From NCBI GenBank assembly GCA_016190665.1, contig JACPQD010000008.1, forward strand, positions 1-59,314: a stretch of 59,314 nt of DNA, written 5' to 3'. Numbering within the stretch: the first letter of the stretch is position 1; the number at the start of each line of letters is the position of its first letter. Below the pieces are notes generated by a model. The model saw only the letters and a list, made by a program, of their open reading frames with translations. It had not been told where the DNA came from and made no database searches. The position numbers and the translations under genes are program-made. The DNA is from Chloroflexota bacterium (GTDB taxonomy: Bacteria > Chloroflexota > Dehalococcoidia > JACPQD01). Of this stretch, positions 41,568 through 50,014 are shown piece after piece.

Positions 41568-43412
41568 TTATGGCGCCAGCGTCGCCGCCTCGGTGAGGTA
41601 TACCCAGTATCCCCGTCCTCGCTCCACTTCCGTGAAGCCAATGCCCCCCGGTTTGGCTAATCCCCATCCACTGGCCGGATCGTAGCGGAAAAGCGACGTC
41701 CACCTCCCCTGAAGAGGCGCCAGATAGCTATCCACTGGCATCTTCGCCAGCGGCGAAGTGAAGCCTATCAGGCTCCATCCCGAAGGCAGGGAGTAGGACG
41801 GCGGTTGAGATAGAGGGTCGGCAGGCTTGGGGGACAGGGCGAGAGTGGCAGCCGCCGCTGCATAGGCATAATAACCACGGCCATCCACTATCTGCGTCAA
41901 CGGGCCGACCCAGCCGCTGGCGCCACGGTTCGCATAGACCCAAACGCCGTCGACAGAGGTATAAACCTTTGTCACGGAGGCAACTTGGGCGAACACCGCG
42001 CCAATTGACGGGTCCTGCTGAGCGTCGGGAACCGAGATGAGGTTCCAACCCTCCGCCAGTCGGATCTGATTAGCAGAAGGCGTTGGAGGCGGCGTGCCGA
42101 CCGGCGTTGGAGTCATTGTTCGGGCGGGGGTGGGGGAAGGCGAAGCAGCGGCGACAGCCGTGGCCGTAGGCAACGTCCCAGAAACGGCCGTGGCCGTAGG
42201 CGAAGCGACTGGGGCAGGCGTGGCGACGGGTGCAGCGACCATGCGTGCAGCATAGAGAATCTCAGAATTGCCCGTCGTTGCATCCATCCAGACGACCCGC
42301 ACGTTGCCCGCGGGGTCGACGGATATCGCCGGTGACGAGGACTCGCCGGCGTTCTGGGAGAGGTTGTCCGTAGGTGACCAGGCGGAGCCATCCCAATAAC
42401 GGTACAAAATGTCGTAGTTCCCCGGTGTGTTATCGCCCCACGCAACGTGGATGTTCCCTGAGGAGTCGACGGCCATTGCCGGGCCTGCGGAGGCGCCGCT
42501 GGTCTCGGACATATTCTGAGCGCCAGACCAGACAGTCCCATTCCAGCGGCGGTACAGGATTTCGTACCCGGCCGACGTGCTTTCTGACCAAGCAACATAG
42601 GCGCTTCCAGCGGGACCGGCGGCTACCGTGGGAGCCCATGAACTCGGGCCAGTCACGGAGATGTTCTCAGTCGGCGTCCAGGAGCTGCCGTTCCAGCGAC
42701 GATACAGAATTTCAGGGTAGAGGGCGCCATCGCGCCACGCCACGTGGAGGTTGCCGGATGCATCAGCGGCTATGGCAGGCTCCGAGGATTCGTCCTCATT
42801 CTGCGAAATGTTTTCGAGCGGCGACCAGCGAGCCCCGTCCCACTGCCGGTGAAGGATGTCGTAGTTGCCCGGCGTGTTATCGCTCCAAACGACATGGATA
42901 TCGCCCCGAGGGCCAGCCACCACCGCTGGGTAAAGGGACGATCGACTGGTCCAGGAGATCACCTCCGTCGTAGACCAGGCGCTCCCGTCCCAGCGTCGAT
43001 AAAGGATTTCGGGAGTGCCAACCGTATTATCATTCCACACGACATAGACCTTGCCGAAAGAGTCGACGGCTATGGCGGGAACCTCTGATGCCCCACTATT
43101 CTCGGAAAGATTGACCGTCGGCGACCAGTTGACGCCGCTCCACCGCCGGTATAGGACCTCGTTGTTGCCGAAGGCGCTGTCTTGCCAGACCACATGCACA
43201 TTTCCGCTTGGATCGGCGGCCAGCCGGGCAGACTGGGAATCGAAACTGTTCTGGGACAGGTTCTCGGGTTGTGACCAGCCCTCCAGAAAGGCGCCGAACC
43301 TGTCGCTAAGGGCAGCGAACTGCCCATTAGCGGCCCACGCCTCCCAACCAGGGGCCACAATCATGAGTGTGGCGATGGCGATAAACGCAGTTACCAAAAG
43401 GAACTTTTTCAC
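41568..43412 (-). CDS. Secreted seven-repeat propeller protein with GWNLISVP C-terminal domain
   Basis: A 614-residue exported protein. GTG 43412 with GGAGGAAGC upstream gives a signal peptide (KKFLLVTAFIAIATLMIVAPG). Seven repeats of about 49 residues follow (residues about 45-385), each like GNVHVVWQD, EVLYRRW, WSPTVNLSENSGASEVPAIAVD. The count suggests a closed seven-bladed propeller. A Thr-Pro linker (about 395-450) precedes a 165-residue C-terminal domain: IRLAEGWNLISVP, GYYAYAAAAATLALSPKPADPL, SGWSLIGFTSPLAKMP, RYDPASGWGLAKPGG, ending TEAATLAP. Paralogous to the adjacent minus-strand gene ending at 43717. Probably binds a surface polymer; ligand unknown. Confidence 0.88.
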   Translation of the reverse strand: MKKFLLVTAFIAIATLMIVAPGWEAWAANGQFAALSDRFGAFLEGWSQPENLSQNSFDSQSARLAADPSGNVHVVWQDSAFGNNEVLYRRWSGVNWSPTVNLSENSGASEVPAIAVDSFGKVYVVWNDNTVGTPEILYRRWDGSAWSTTEVISWTSRSSLYPAVVAGPRGDIHVVWSDNTPGNYDILHRQWDGARWSPLENISQNEDESSEPAIAADASGNLHVAWRDGALYPEILYRRWNGSSWTPTENISVTGPSSWAPTVAAGPAGSAYVAWSESTSAGYEILYRRWNGTVWSGAQNMSETSGASAGPAMAVDSSGNIHVAWGDNTPGNYDILYRYWDGSAWSPTDNLSQNAGESSSPAISVDPAGNVRVVWMDATTGNSEILYAARMVAAPVATPAPVASPTATAVSGTLPTATAVAAASPSPTPARTMTPTPVGTPPPTPSANQIRLAEGWNLISVPDAQQDPSIGAVFAQVASVTKVYTSVDGVWVYANRGASGWVGPLTQIVDGRGYYAYAAAAATLALSPKPADPLSQPPSYSLPSGWSLIGFTSPLAKMPVDSYLAPLQGRWTSLFRYDPASGWGLAKPGGIGFTEVERGRGYWVYLTEAATLAP

Positions 43413-43641
43413 GCGGTTGCTTCCTCCCCCTCCCCCGAAGATGGACTTCCTGCTTGATGTCGGCTCGTCAGAGCCGCGGACGACTCAATTGAAAAGGTGT
43501 CGCCTACCGGCAGACCCCCCTTTCTCCTGCCACTTTCTCCTGCCGGACACGCCGCAAGGAGCATGAAAAGCCTCAAGACTCCTTGCAGCAGGGGATTGCG
43601 GGTTCAACCCGCTTTTTTTCGGGGACTGAACTGAGATTATA
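43413..43641 (-). promoter_or_regulatory. Extended -10 promoter and long structured leader
   Basis: The minus strand has TGGTATAAT (the -10 at 43636-43641), giving a leader of about 215 bases. It holds hairpins GCGGGTT/AACCCGC, GCAAGGAG/CTCCTTGC and CGGCAG/CTGCCG, and a direct repeat GGCAGGAGAAAG. The first hairpin also looks like a plus-strand terminator (T7 at 43613-43619). No known riboswitch class was recognised. Confidence 0.5.
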
Positions 43642-43716
43642 CCACAGGAGAAACTCTAAACGCATCCTATTCCGTCCCGTCCCGACTTTCCGGCGGGCTG
43701 GCAAGAGGGAGGACGC

Positions 43717-45612
43717 CTACGGCGTAAGCGTCCCTGGGGAGCGCAGCGATATCCAGTAGCCTTTCCCCCGCTCCATCTCAGGGAAGCCAACGCCACCAGG
43801 CTTGGCTATTTCCCATCCCCTGGCGGCATCGAGACGGTAAAGGGATGCCCACTTGCCCTCAATGCTTTTCAGATAGGCGGCGACCGCCGAACTGGGACTG
43901 AGAAGCGGCGTGCTGTAGCCAATGAGGCTCCATCCCACCGGCAGGGGATAAGAGGACCGGCCAGCCAGGGGATCGGCTGCCTTAAGGGAGAGTGTAAGCG
44001 TGATGGGGGCAGTGGCGTATACGAAATACCCCTGCCCTTCTACGATCTGAGTTAGCGTTCCGCCCCAACCGTCCACGCCGCGACTCGCGCTGGTCCAGCT
44101 CTCGCCAACGCAAGTAAACACACGGGTGACGGCGGGAGCCTGCGCAAGAACCACGCCAACCGAGGGGTTCTGCAAGGGAGCCGGAACCGATATCAGGTTC
44201 CAGCCCTCGTGAAGACGAATCTGGTTGGGGGATGGCGTCAACGTTGCCGTCGGAGTGGAGCTGGAGGTAGGCGTTGGCGTTGCCACAGGCGTGAGGGTCG
44301 GGGTGGGCGTTGGCGTCAAGGTGGGGGTGGGCGCGACCACCGGAGAAAGGGCGGGACCCGCGTACAGAATGTCGAAGTTGCCCGGCGTGTTGTCCTCCCA
44401 GGCAAAGTGCGCCGCGCCTGACGTGTCAACAGCCACGGCCGGCGACCAGGAGAAGCCGCCGTTTGCCGAGACGTTCTCGGTTGCAGACCAGGCGCCGGCG
44501 GTCCAGACACGGTGGAATATCTCGTAGTTGCCCGGCGTATCATCCATCCATGCCACGTGTACACTTCCGGCGGCATCGACGGCGAGCGAAGGTGATCCCG
44601 ACAAACCGGTGTTCTCAGAGAGGTTCTCGGCCGGCGACCATTCCTCGCTGAGGCGGCGATAGAGTATCTCCCAGTTCCCCGACGTGGCATCCTGCCAGGC
44701 TACGTGGACATCCCGGCCCAGGCCGGCGGCAATCGCCGGCGAGACGGAGCGCCCGAGATCCAGGGACAAGTTCTCAACGGGCAACCAAGCGGCGCCGTTC
44801 CAGCGGCGGTAGAATACGTCGCTATTGCTCTGATGCTCATCGATCCAGACGACATACGTATTGCCCACAGAGTCAACGGCTACGCCGGGCGATTCGGCAG
44901 TTGTGCTTCTGGGCACAACGTTCTCCGCCGCTGACCATCCCGACGTCAGTCGGGACCAACGTCGGTACAGGATGCTAGACTCCCCAGTAGTGTACTCGCG
45001 CCAGACGATATGCACGTCGCCTTCGGCGTCAGCGGCCACTGCCGGCATAGCGGATGTGCCGCCAGTTAGCGATACGTTCTCAGCGGACAACCAGAGGCTC
45101 CCATTCCAGCGACGATAGAAGACTTCATAGTTGCCCGGGGAGTAATCCTGCCAGGCAACGTGAAGGTTGCCCCGCGAATCTGCGGCGAGGGCGGCAGAGC
45201 TGGACATGCCCTCATTCTGCGATAGGTTTTCTATCGCAGACCACCCCAGCGCATCCCACCGCCGGTATAGGATCTCATAATTGCCCTGGCTATCGTCTTC
45301 CCAGACGACGTGAACTCGACCCTTCGTGTCCGTCGCCACCTTCGGCGCTCCGGAACTTCCGCCGTTCCCTGAGAGGTTTAGCGGCGCCGAGAAGGGTGGC
45401 AGGGCGGCCATAGAGGTTTCAGAAGGCGTCATGCCAGCCGGGTTGGTGTTCGCGGTTGCGGCCGAAGGGAAAAACGAAGGAGAAGTCGGCGCGTCCGGCG
45501 ATGATGCTAACGCCGCATAGGCGACGTCAAACACCGGGGCAGTAAGCTCCGATGCGGGCCAGGACAGGAGAGCGCTGACGAGAAGGAAGGCTGACCAGAA
45601 GCCCTTTGTTAT
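43717..45612 (-). CDS. Secreted seven-repeat propeller protein, paralogue 2, non-ATG start
   Basis: About 631 residues. A signal peptide-like start (TKGFWSAFLLVSALLSWPAS) is followed by seven repeats (GRVHVVWEDDSQGNYEILYR type) between about residues 75 and 420, a Thr-Pro linker (TPTLTPTPTPTLTPVA), and the GWNLISVP domain ending RSPGTLTP. No ATG, GTG or TTG lies in frame between the promoter-derived transcript start and the signal peptide. AGGAGGTGC precedes ATC (45615) and ATA (45612), so one of these rare codons may start translation. An open frame continues upstream to 45789 but would begin at the promoter. Alternatively a sequencing error hides an ATG. Confidence 0.8.
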   Translation of the reverse strand: MTKGFWSAFLLVSALLSWPASELTAPVFDVAYAALASSPDAPTSPSFFPSAATANTNPAGMTPSETSMAALPPFSAPLNLSGNGGSSGAPKVATDTKGRVHVVWEDDSQGNYEILYRRWDALGWSAIENLSQNEGMSSSAALAADSRGNLHVAWQDYSPGNYEVFYRRWNGSLWLSAENVSLTGGTSAMPAVAADAEGDVHIVWREYTTGESSILYRRWSRLTSGWSAAENVVPRSTTAESPGVAVDSVGNTYVVWIDEHQSNSDVFYRRWNGAAWLPVENLSLDLGRSVSPAIAAGLGRDVHVAWQDATSGNWEILYRRLSEEWSPAENLSENTGLSGSPSLAVDAAGSVHVAWMDDTPGNYEIFHRVWTAGAWSATENVSANGGFSWSPAVAVDTSGAAHFAWEDNTPGNFDILYAGPALSPVVAPTPTLTPTPTPTLTPVATPTPTSSSTPTATLTPSPNQIRLHEGWNLISVPAPLQNPSVGVVLAQAPAVTRVFTCVGESWTSASRGVDGWGGTLTQIVEGQGYFVYATAPITLTLSLKAADPLAGRSSYPLPVGWSLIGYSTPLLSPSSAVAAYLKSIEGKWASLYRLDAARGWEIAKPGGVGFPEMERGKGYWISLRSPGTLTP

Positions 45613-45795
45613 GATGCACCTCCTGAGGACGAAGCACGGGACCCGAGTTGCCTGGGCAAAGGCGCTGCCCGGGCCATGTTTCCGTCGCAGACGCGAAAGG
45701 AGTCCACATCGGCGTTCATTTCGGCTGCGGAGGGCAGTGCGTCCAAGGCAATCCCGGAGCTTTCCGGCAAGCAGCGCAGCGGAGCCCAAAACGGA

Positions 45796-45824
45796 ATATT
45801 ATCATCTCGCGCTGCAATGCGCAA
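45796..45824 (-). promoter_or_regulatory. Promoter of the second propeller gene
   Basis: The minus strand reads TTGCGC, 17 bases, then TAATAT. It would give a leader of about 175 bases. A small inverted repeat GAATCCGC/GCGGATTC lies further upstream (45928-45949). Confidence 0.6.
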
Positions 45825-46073
45825 ATAGCGGGAGCAGACCCGTGAGTGGAATGCTTCCGGTTTCATTTTGTCCCAGGACGAGACTTGCGAATTCTGCTTA
45901 GTTCAAGCTACGTAATCCAAATTTAGAGAATCCGCTCGCGGGCGGATTCGCTCTCACGCTCCATAGTTTAAGATAATTCCTATGCAGGGACTGGCGTAAT
46001 GAGTCATCATTCAGGCCTCCCCGCTCACTCAGGGAGGCGCTTTCCCAAACCGAACCCAGCCGGCCCAGCCGTC

Positions 46074-46102
46074 TTGCTTTTCTGAGCAGTTAGGTTTAGA
46101 AT
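46074..46102 (+). promoter_or_regulatory. Promoter of the dksA-lspA-rluD run
   Basis: TTGCTT (46074-46079) and TAGAAT (46097-46102) are 17 bases apart, about 50 bases before the ribosome-binding site of the DksA-type gene. Confidence 0.65.
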
Positions 46103-46160
46103 TAACGGCTAATGAACCCGGCGGCGCCACTCCTTGCTAGTTCTGCCAGGAGTATTAAAT

Positions 46161-46556
46161 ATGCAGGCCGTTCAAGTGGATCGTCGCCAACAACTGGAGC
46201 AGGAGCGAGATAAGCTCCTGAGGAAACTTGTGCTTTTGAGAGAGGAGCGAACTGCCCTGGCCAGGGAAGACGTGAGGGAAGGGGGCGGCCAGGTCGATGA
46301 GAGCGCCGACTCCGCCACCGGAACATTCGAGTTGGAGAAGACGACAGCCCTGGATGAGAGCGCCCGCCGGCGCCTCTACGAGGTCGAGGACGCCATTCGG
46401 AGGATTGAGTTGGGCACCTACGGGCGTTGCGAACAATGTGGCCGGCCGATCGACAGGGAGCGTCTGAAAGTACTGCCTCAAACGAAATTCTGCCTGGAAT
46501 GTCAGTTACGTTGGGAAAGGAACGGCAAACTTCGACGCCTTGCACGAGTAGCTTGA
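46161..46556 (+). CDS. TraR/DksA-family zinc-finger protein
   Basis: A 131-residue protein with a coiled-coil N-terminus (LEQERDKLLRKLVLLREERTAL) and a C4 zinc finger (YGRCEQCGRPIDRERL, KFCLECQ). Such proteins bind RNA polymerase through its secondary channel. ATG 46161 follows CCAGGAGTATTAAAT; the in-frame TTG 46134 has no such site. The stop overlaps the lspA start. Confidence 0.9.
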   Translation: MQAVQVDRRQQLEQERDKLLRKLVLLREERTALAREDVREGGGQVDESADSATGTFELEKTTALDESARRRLYEVEDAIRRIELGTYGRCEQCGRPIDRERLKVLPQTKFCLECQLRWERNGKLRRLARVA

Positions 46557-47029
46557 GAAGAGATTGGTGGTTCTTCCTGGTTGCCGCCATGGTAGTAGCG
46601 GTTGACCAGGTATCCAAGTACTTCGTCAGGACGAATATGTTCCTCGGTGAATCCATTCCCCAGGAAGGCATAGTACGCCTTACCTATGTGGCCAATCGGG
46701 GAGGCGCCTTTGGACTCTTCGCCAACCAGACCTTCCTGCTCGCTTTGACGGCATTCATCGGGATAGTTGTTATCCTGCTCTACTACCGGTGTCCCCTCTT
46801 CCAGAATCCCCTTCTTGAGATGGGCTTATCCCTGCAACTTGGGGGCGCCATCGGCAACCTCGTCGACAGGGTGCGCTTCGGGTACGTGGTCGACTTCGTG
46901 GACCTGGGGTGGTGGCCAGTGTTCAATCTGGCCGATTCGGCTATCGTGGTCGGTTCCTTCACGTTAGCCTTCGCCTTCCTCATTCTGAGCCGCAAACCGG
47001 AGGCGAGCAAGACGGAGATCCCCCAATAG
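46553..47029 (+). CDS. lspA: Signal peptidase II (lipoprotein signal peptidase)
   Basis: A 158-residue inner-membrane aspartyl protease that removes the signal from prolipoproteins such as the solute-binding proteins in this window. Four hydrophobic segments. Conserved motifs: VAVDQVSKYFV, LTYVANRGGAFGLF, GGAIGNLVDRVRFGYVVDFVDL and VFNLADSAI with the two catalytic aspartates. TTG 46553 overlaps the DksA-type stop (TTGA); an earlier frame start would lie inside that gene. Confidence 0.94.
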   Translation: MRRDWWFFLVAAMVVAVDQVSKYFVRTNMFLGESIPQEGIVRLTYVANRGGAFGLFANQTFLLALTAFIGIVVILLYYRCPLFQNPLLEMGLSLQLGGAIGNLVDRVRFGYVVDFVDLGWWPVFNLADSAIVVGSFTLAFAFLILSRKPEASKTEIPQ

Positions 47030-47117
47030 GGGAGGGCCTGAGACACTCCCCCTTCGCCCTCACGGGTCGACAGAGACGCGGACCCCTACGCTCTTTCCAC
47101 AGAATAGGCGCAACGCA

Positions 47118-48059
47118 ATGATCGAAGCCGTGAATGAACACCGCGGCGTGGACTTTGCCGCCGCGGGCGCTCGCCTCGATAAGTTCCTCTCCGAACGGTT
47201 CCCTCAGCTATCTCGCTCTCGCATCCAGAAGCTCATCGAGGAGGGCCAGGTAGCAGTCAACGGGAAGACTGCCAAGGCCAGCCTCCGGCTCAAGGAAGGC
47301 GACTCTGTCTCCGTGCTTGTGCCCGCGCCGGAGCCGCAGGAGCCTATCCCCGAGGAGATGCCGGTCCGATTCGTATACGAGGACGAGGACGTCATAGTGG
47401 TAGACAAGCCTCCAGGCATCCCCGTTCATCCGGCCCCCGGCCACCCCAGACACACCCTGGTGAATGCTATCCTGGCTCGCTGTCCCGAGCTGAAGGACAG
47501 CGAAGCGCCGATACGGCCGGGCATTGTGCATCGCCTGGACATGAATACGTCCGGCCTGATGGTTGTGGCGCGTAACCTGGAAGCTAAGGAGTCGCTCACC
47601 GCCCAGATGAAGGAGCGCTCGATGGACAAGCGTTATCTGGCGCTGGTTTCGGGGAGCGTCGCGCCGCAGCAAGGAGTCATCGAGGCGCCGATAGGCCGGG
47701 ACCCAACGGACAGGAAGAAGATGGCCATAGTGTCGACGGGACGTGAGGCAAGGACCCGCTATCGAGTGTTGGACTACCCGGGAAATAACACGCTGCTGGA
47801 ACTGAAGCTGGAGACGGGCCGCACCCACCAGATCAGGGTCCACCTCTCTGCTATCGGCCACCCCGTCGTCGGCGACCCCATATACGGCCAACGGTCGTCT
47901 CTGGTGGAGCGCCAGTTCCTCCACTCCTACCGGCTGGGCTTTCGCCATCCGCGCAGCGGCAAGCATCTTGAATTCACTTCCGAGTTGCCGCCGGACTTAA
48001 AAGAGGCGCTGGAACAGGCGAAGAGGCAGGAAAAGGGGACCAGAAAGAGTCACTTGTAG
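47118..48059 (+). CDS. rluD: RluA/RluD family 23S rRNA pseudouridine synthase
   Basis: A 313-residue enzyme. An S4 domain (about residues 18-66: ARLDKFLSERFPQLSRSRIQ, VAVNGKTAKASLRLKEGD) precedes the catalytic domain with DVIVVDKPPGIPVHPAPGH and the active-site Asp141 in HRLDMNTSGLMVVA. The end block TGRTHQIRVHLSAIGHPVVGDPIYG is typical. It lies directly after lspA, as in many genomes. Confidence 0.93.
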   Translation: MIEAVNEHRGVDFAAAGARLDKFLSERFPQLSRSRIQKLIEEGQVAVNGKTAKASLRLKEGDSVSVLVPAPEPQEPIPEEMPVRFVYEDEDVIVVDKPPGIPVHPAPGHPRHTLVNAILARCPELKDSEAPIRPGIVHRLDMNTSGLMVVARNLEAKESLTAQMKERSMDKRYLALVSGSVAPQQGVIEAPIGRDPTDRKKMAIVSTGREARTRYRVLDYPGNNTLLELKLETGRTHQIRVHLSAIGHPVVGDPIYGQRSSLVERQFLHSYRLGFRHPRSGKHLEFTSELPPDLKEALEQAKRQEKGTRKSHL

Positions 48060-48310
48060 GTCTTTTCGTCACGCTTCCGGGTGTCAAGTATCCTTATCAC
48101 TTTCCGTTCATCGTCAAGGTTAAAAAGGAGCCTCAAGTCTCCAGTTCGGTATCTGTAGCCGGCGACAGGAGTGCTTTCCAGCTTGATGGTGCCCTGGCTG
48201 CGCGGCTCTTGCGTTAGCTTTGCGATGGCGTCTCTAAGCCTTATGGCCTCCCTCTCCGGCAGACCCAGAAACACCTTCCGGGCCCGCCTTGAGAAGACGG
48301 CCTGATACAT
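48050..48310 (-). CDS. RelE/ParE-family toxin
   Basis: An 86-residue basic protein: YQAVFSRRARKVFLGLPERE, IKLESTPVAGYRYRTGDLRL, LFNLDDERKVIRILDTRKRD. This is the RelE/ParE fold of type II toxin-antitoxin systems and probably an mRNA interferase. Its start overlaps the antitoxin stop by one base. Its end overlaps the tail of rluD on the opposite strand by 10 bases. Confidence 0.88.
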   Translation of the reverse strand: MYQAVFSRRARKVFLGLPEREAIRLRDAIAKLTQEPRSQGTIKLESTPVAGYRYRTGDLRLLFNLDDERKVIRILDTRKRDEKTYK

Positions 48311-48594
48311 TACAGCCCTCTCTCCCGGAAGACCTCTTCGGCCGGAATGCCTTTCCCTTCCTCTATCTCCCTGTTCGCCTCAAGGAGCGCCGCCACATAC
48401 TCCGGGTCGGAAAATTCCTTGAGGGCCTCCTGTATCTCCAGATACTTCTCCACGTCCATGATGATGGCCGCTGGTTTGCCCTGTTGCGTGATCACGACCT
48501 CCTGGCCTTCTCGCTCCAGGTCCGCCAGGATCTTCGTCAGATTCCGGCGGAGTTCGTGTGTGCCGACAAAGGCGTTCTTCAATAATTTAATCAT
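48310..48594 (-). CDS. Phd/YefM-family antitoxin
   Basis: A 94-residue protein. Its N-terminal half is Phd/YefM-like (THELRRNLTKILADLEREGQ, EVVITQQGKPAAIIMDVEKY) and the acidic C-terminus (EANREIEEGKGIPAEEVF) probably wraps the toxin. First gene of the pair, and it may autoregulate. The sequence just upstream is AT-rich. Confidence 0.88.
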   Translation of the reverse strand: MIKLLKNAFVGTHELRRNLTKILADLEREGQEVVITQQGKPAAIIMDVEKYLEIQEALKEFSDPEYVAALLEANREIEEGKGIPAEEVFRERGL

Positions 48595-48810
48595 GCCATA
48601 CTCCGTAATGGATTATTTATGAATATATTAACAATTCGTTGACAGTGAGTCAAAGCCCTTGGCAGGGGGACTTTGGAATCGTGGGAGGACGTACTTGCGT
48701 TGGCGCCGGGGCAGGCGTCAATCGGCAGGTCTGGACCCTGAGAAGTCGAAGTCGGCGGATATTTCGGGCACAGGCGCCAGGTTGAAAGCGGCTACGCCCA
48801 CGCCTCGGGG

Positions 48811-49953
48811 CTACGGCTGGCGTGTCGCGGTCCACGTTCCTGAGTTGCTGCAGAGCGCGTCTGAGCTTGTCGGATAGGTGATAACCAGCCATTTGAGCCA
48901 GGTCCCCTTGGCGGTGGTGAGTGTGGCATCGAACTCCCCGGCAAAGATATCGGTCCTTCCGCCGCCGGCGGGCATCTCTATCCTGAATCGCCCGTCCACA
49001 ATGGCGGGGTTTGTCGCCCAGCGGTACTCCTCCCACCCGAAGCCGAAGGTTTCAGGGCAAGTGACCTCGTACCAGGCGAGCAATCGAGTAACGGCGGAGA
49101 GATCGCCCTTGATGTCAAAATTGAGGTCGCGGCCCACGCTATTGGTCCCGGCGAAGCGTATGAACTCCGGGACCGGAGTGGGCGCCAATGTAGGCGTCGC
49201 GGTAACTATCGGCGTTGGCGTCAGTGTCACCGTCGCCGTGGGGCTGGGAGAGGTGGCGGCTGTCGGTGTCGCCACAGGAGTGGCTGTTGGAGTGGCGAGG
49301 GGGGCGTCAGTGGCGATTACCGTCACCGTGCCGCCTGTGGACGAGGAGACCCACGCCCCGCGGCCCGGCGCCAGGACCGCCGAGCCTTGATGCCTGGCAT
49401 AGCCGCTGGCCGGGTCATAGGTCCAGACCACTTCGGCGCTCACCATCGCATTCTTCGCGCCGCTGGGATTGCCGATCATCTTGAACTGTCCAGGCTGCAA
49501 CGGGGTGGTGTAAGAGTTGCCGCCGGCCCCATTCAAGGCCACCGTGGCGTCGATGGCGAAATTGGCCCAATATCCCCAACCTTGCATTACGCCCTGTGTA
49601 TTGGGCAGGACAGCGAAATCTCCGCCTTGAGAAGTGTAAAGGATGGCGCCGGCCTGGAGGAAAGTGGTGCCGGCCGGGCCAGCGACGATATTCCAGCCTC
49701 TAGCGTAGGACACCGTCGCCCCGGGAAAAGGCGATGGCGCCGCTGTCGAGGTGGGGGTTGGCGCCGCTGTTCCTGTAGGAGACGGGGTCGCTGTAGGGAC
49801 AACCGTGAGCGCCGGCAGCGCCCCGGCGGTAGAGGCGGGCGCCGAATCCGCCTCAGCCTGCTTTCCCGACAGGGCGACGAACGTCAGGAGGCACAGAACG
49901 GCCCACGCTCCCAATCTTGTCTGGACAGAAGTACCCTTGCCCCCTGGTCTCAT
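48811..49953 (-). CDS. Secreted protein with GWNIVAGP domain, paralogue 1
   Basis: A 380-residue exported protein. The second ATG (49953) fits AAGGGGG nine bases upstream; ATG 49962 is the alternative. Signal LGAWAVLCLLTFVALSGKQAEA. After a Thr-Pro linker, a domain of about 150 residues reads VSYARGWNIVAGPAGTTF, LYTSQGGDFAVLPNTQ, GWGYWANFA, PGQFKMIGNPSGAKNAMVSA, VVWTYDPASGYARHQ and APGRGAWVSS. A second Thr-Pro linker and a C-terminal beta-rich domain (FAGTNSVGRDLNFDIKGDLS ... DALCSNSGTWTATRQP) follow. No known family is recognised. Next to a close paralogue in the same direction. Confidence 0.8.
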   Translation of the reverse strand: MRPGGKGTSVQTRLGAWAVLCLLTFVALSGKQAEADSAPASTAGALPALTVVPTATPSPTGTAAPTPTSTAAPSPFPGATVSYARGWNIVAGPAGTTFLQAGAILYTSQGGDFAVLPNTQGVMQGWGYWANFAIDATVALNGAGGNSYTTPLQPGQFKMIGNPSGAKNAMVSAEVVWTYDPASGYARHQGSAVLAPGRGAWVSSSTGGTVTVIATDAPLATPTATPVATPTAATSPSPTATVTLTPTPIVTATPTLAPTPVPEFIRFAGTNSVGRDLNFDIKGDLSAVTRLLAWYEVTCPETFGFGWEEYRWATNPAIVDGRFRIEMPAGGGRTDIFAGEFDATLTTAKGTWLKWLVITYPTSSDALCSNSGTWTATRQP

Positions 49954-50014
49954 GGTATACATCCCCCTTCTGTTGCGCCCCGCGGCTCGGGGCTGCACAC
50001 CGCCCAACCCGTCG

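Noticed and set aside
43598..43619. T-arm of a tRNA (GCGGGTTCAACCCGC)
   Set aside because: The loop is five bases, not seven, and no acceptor, D or anticodon stems fit around it.
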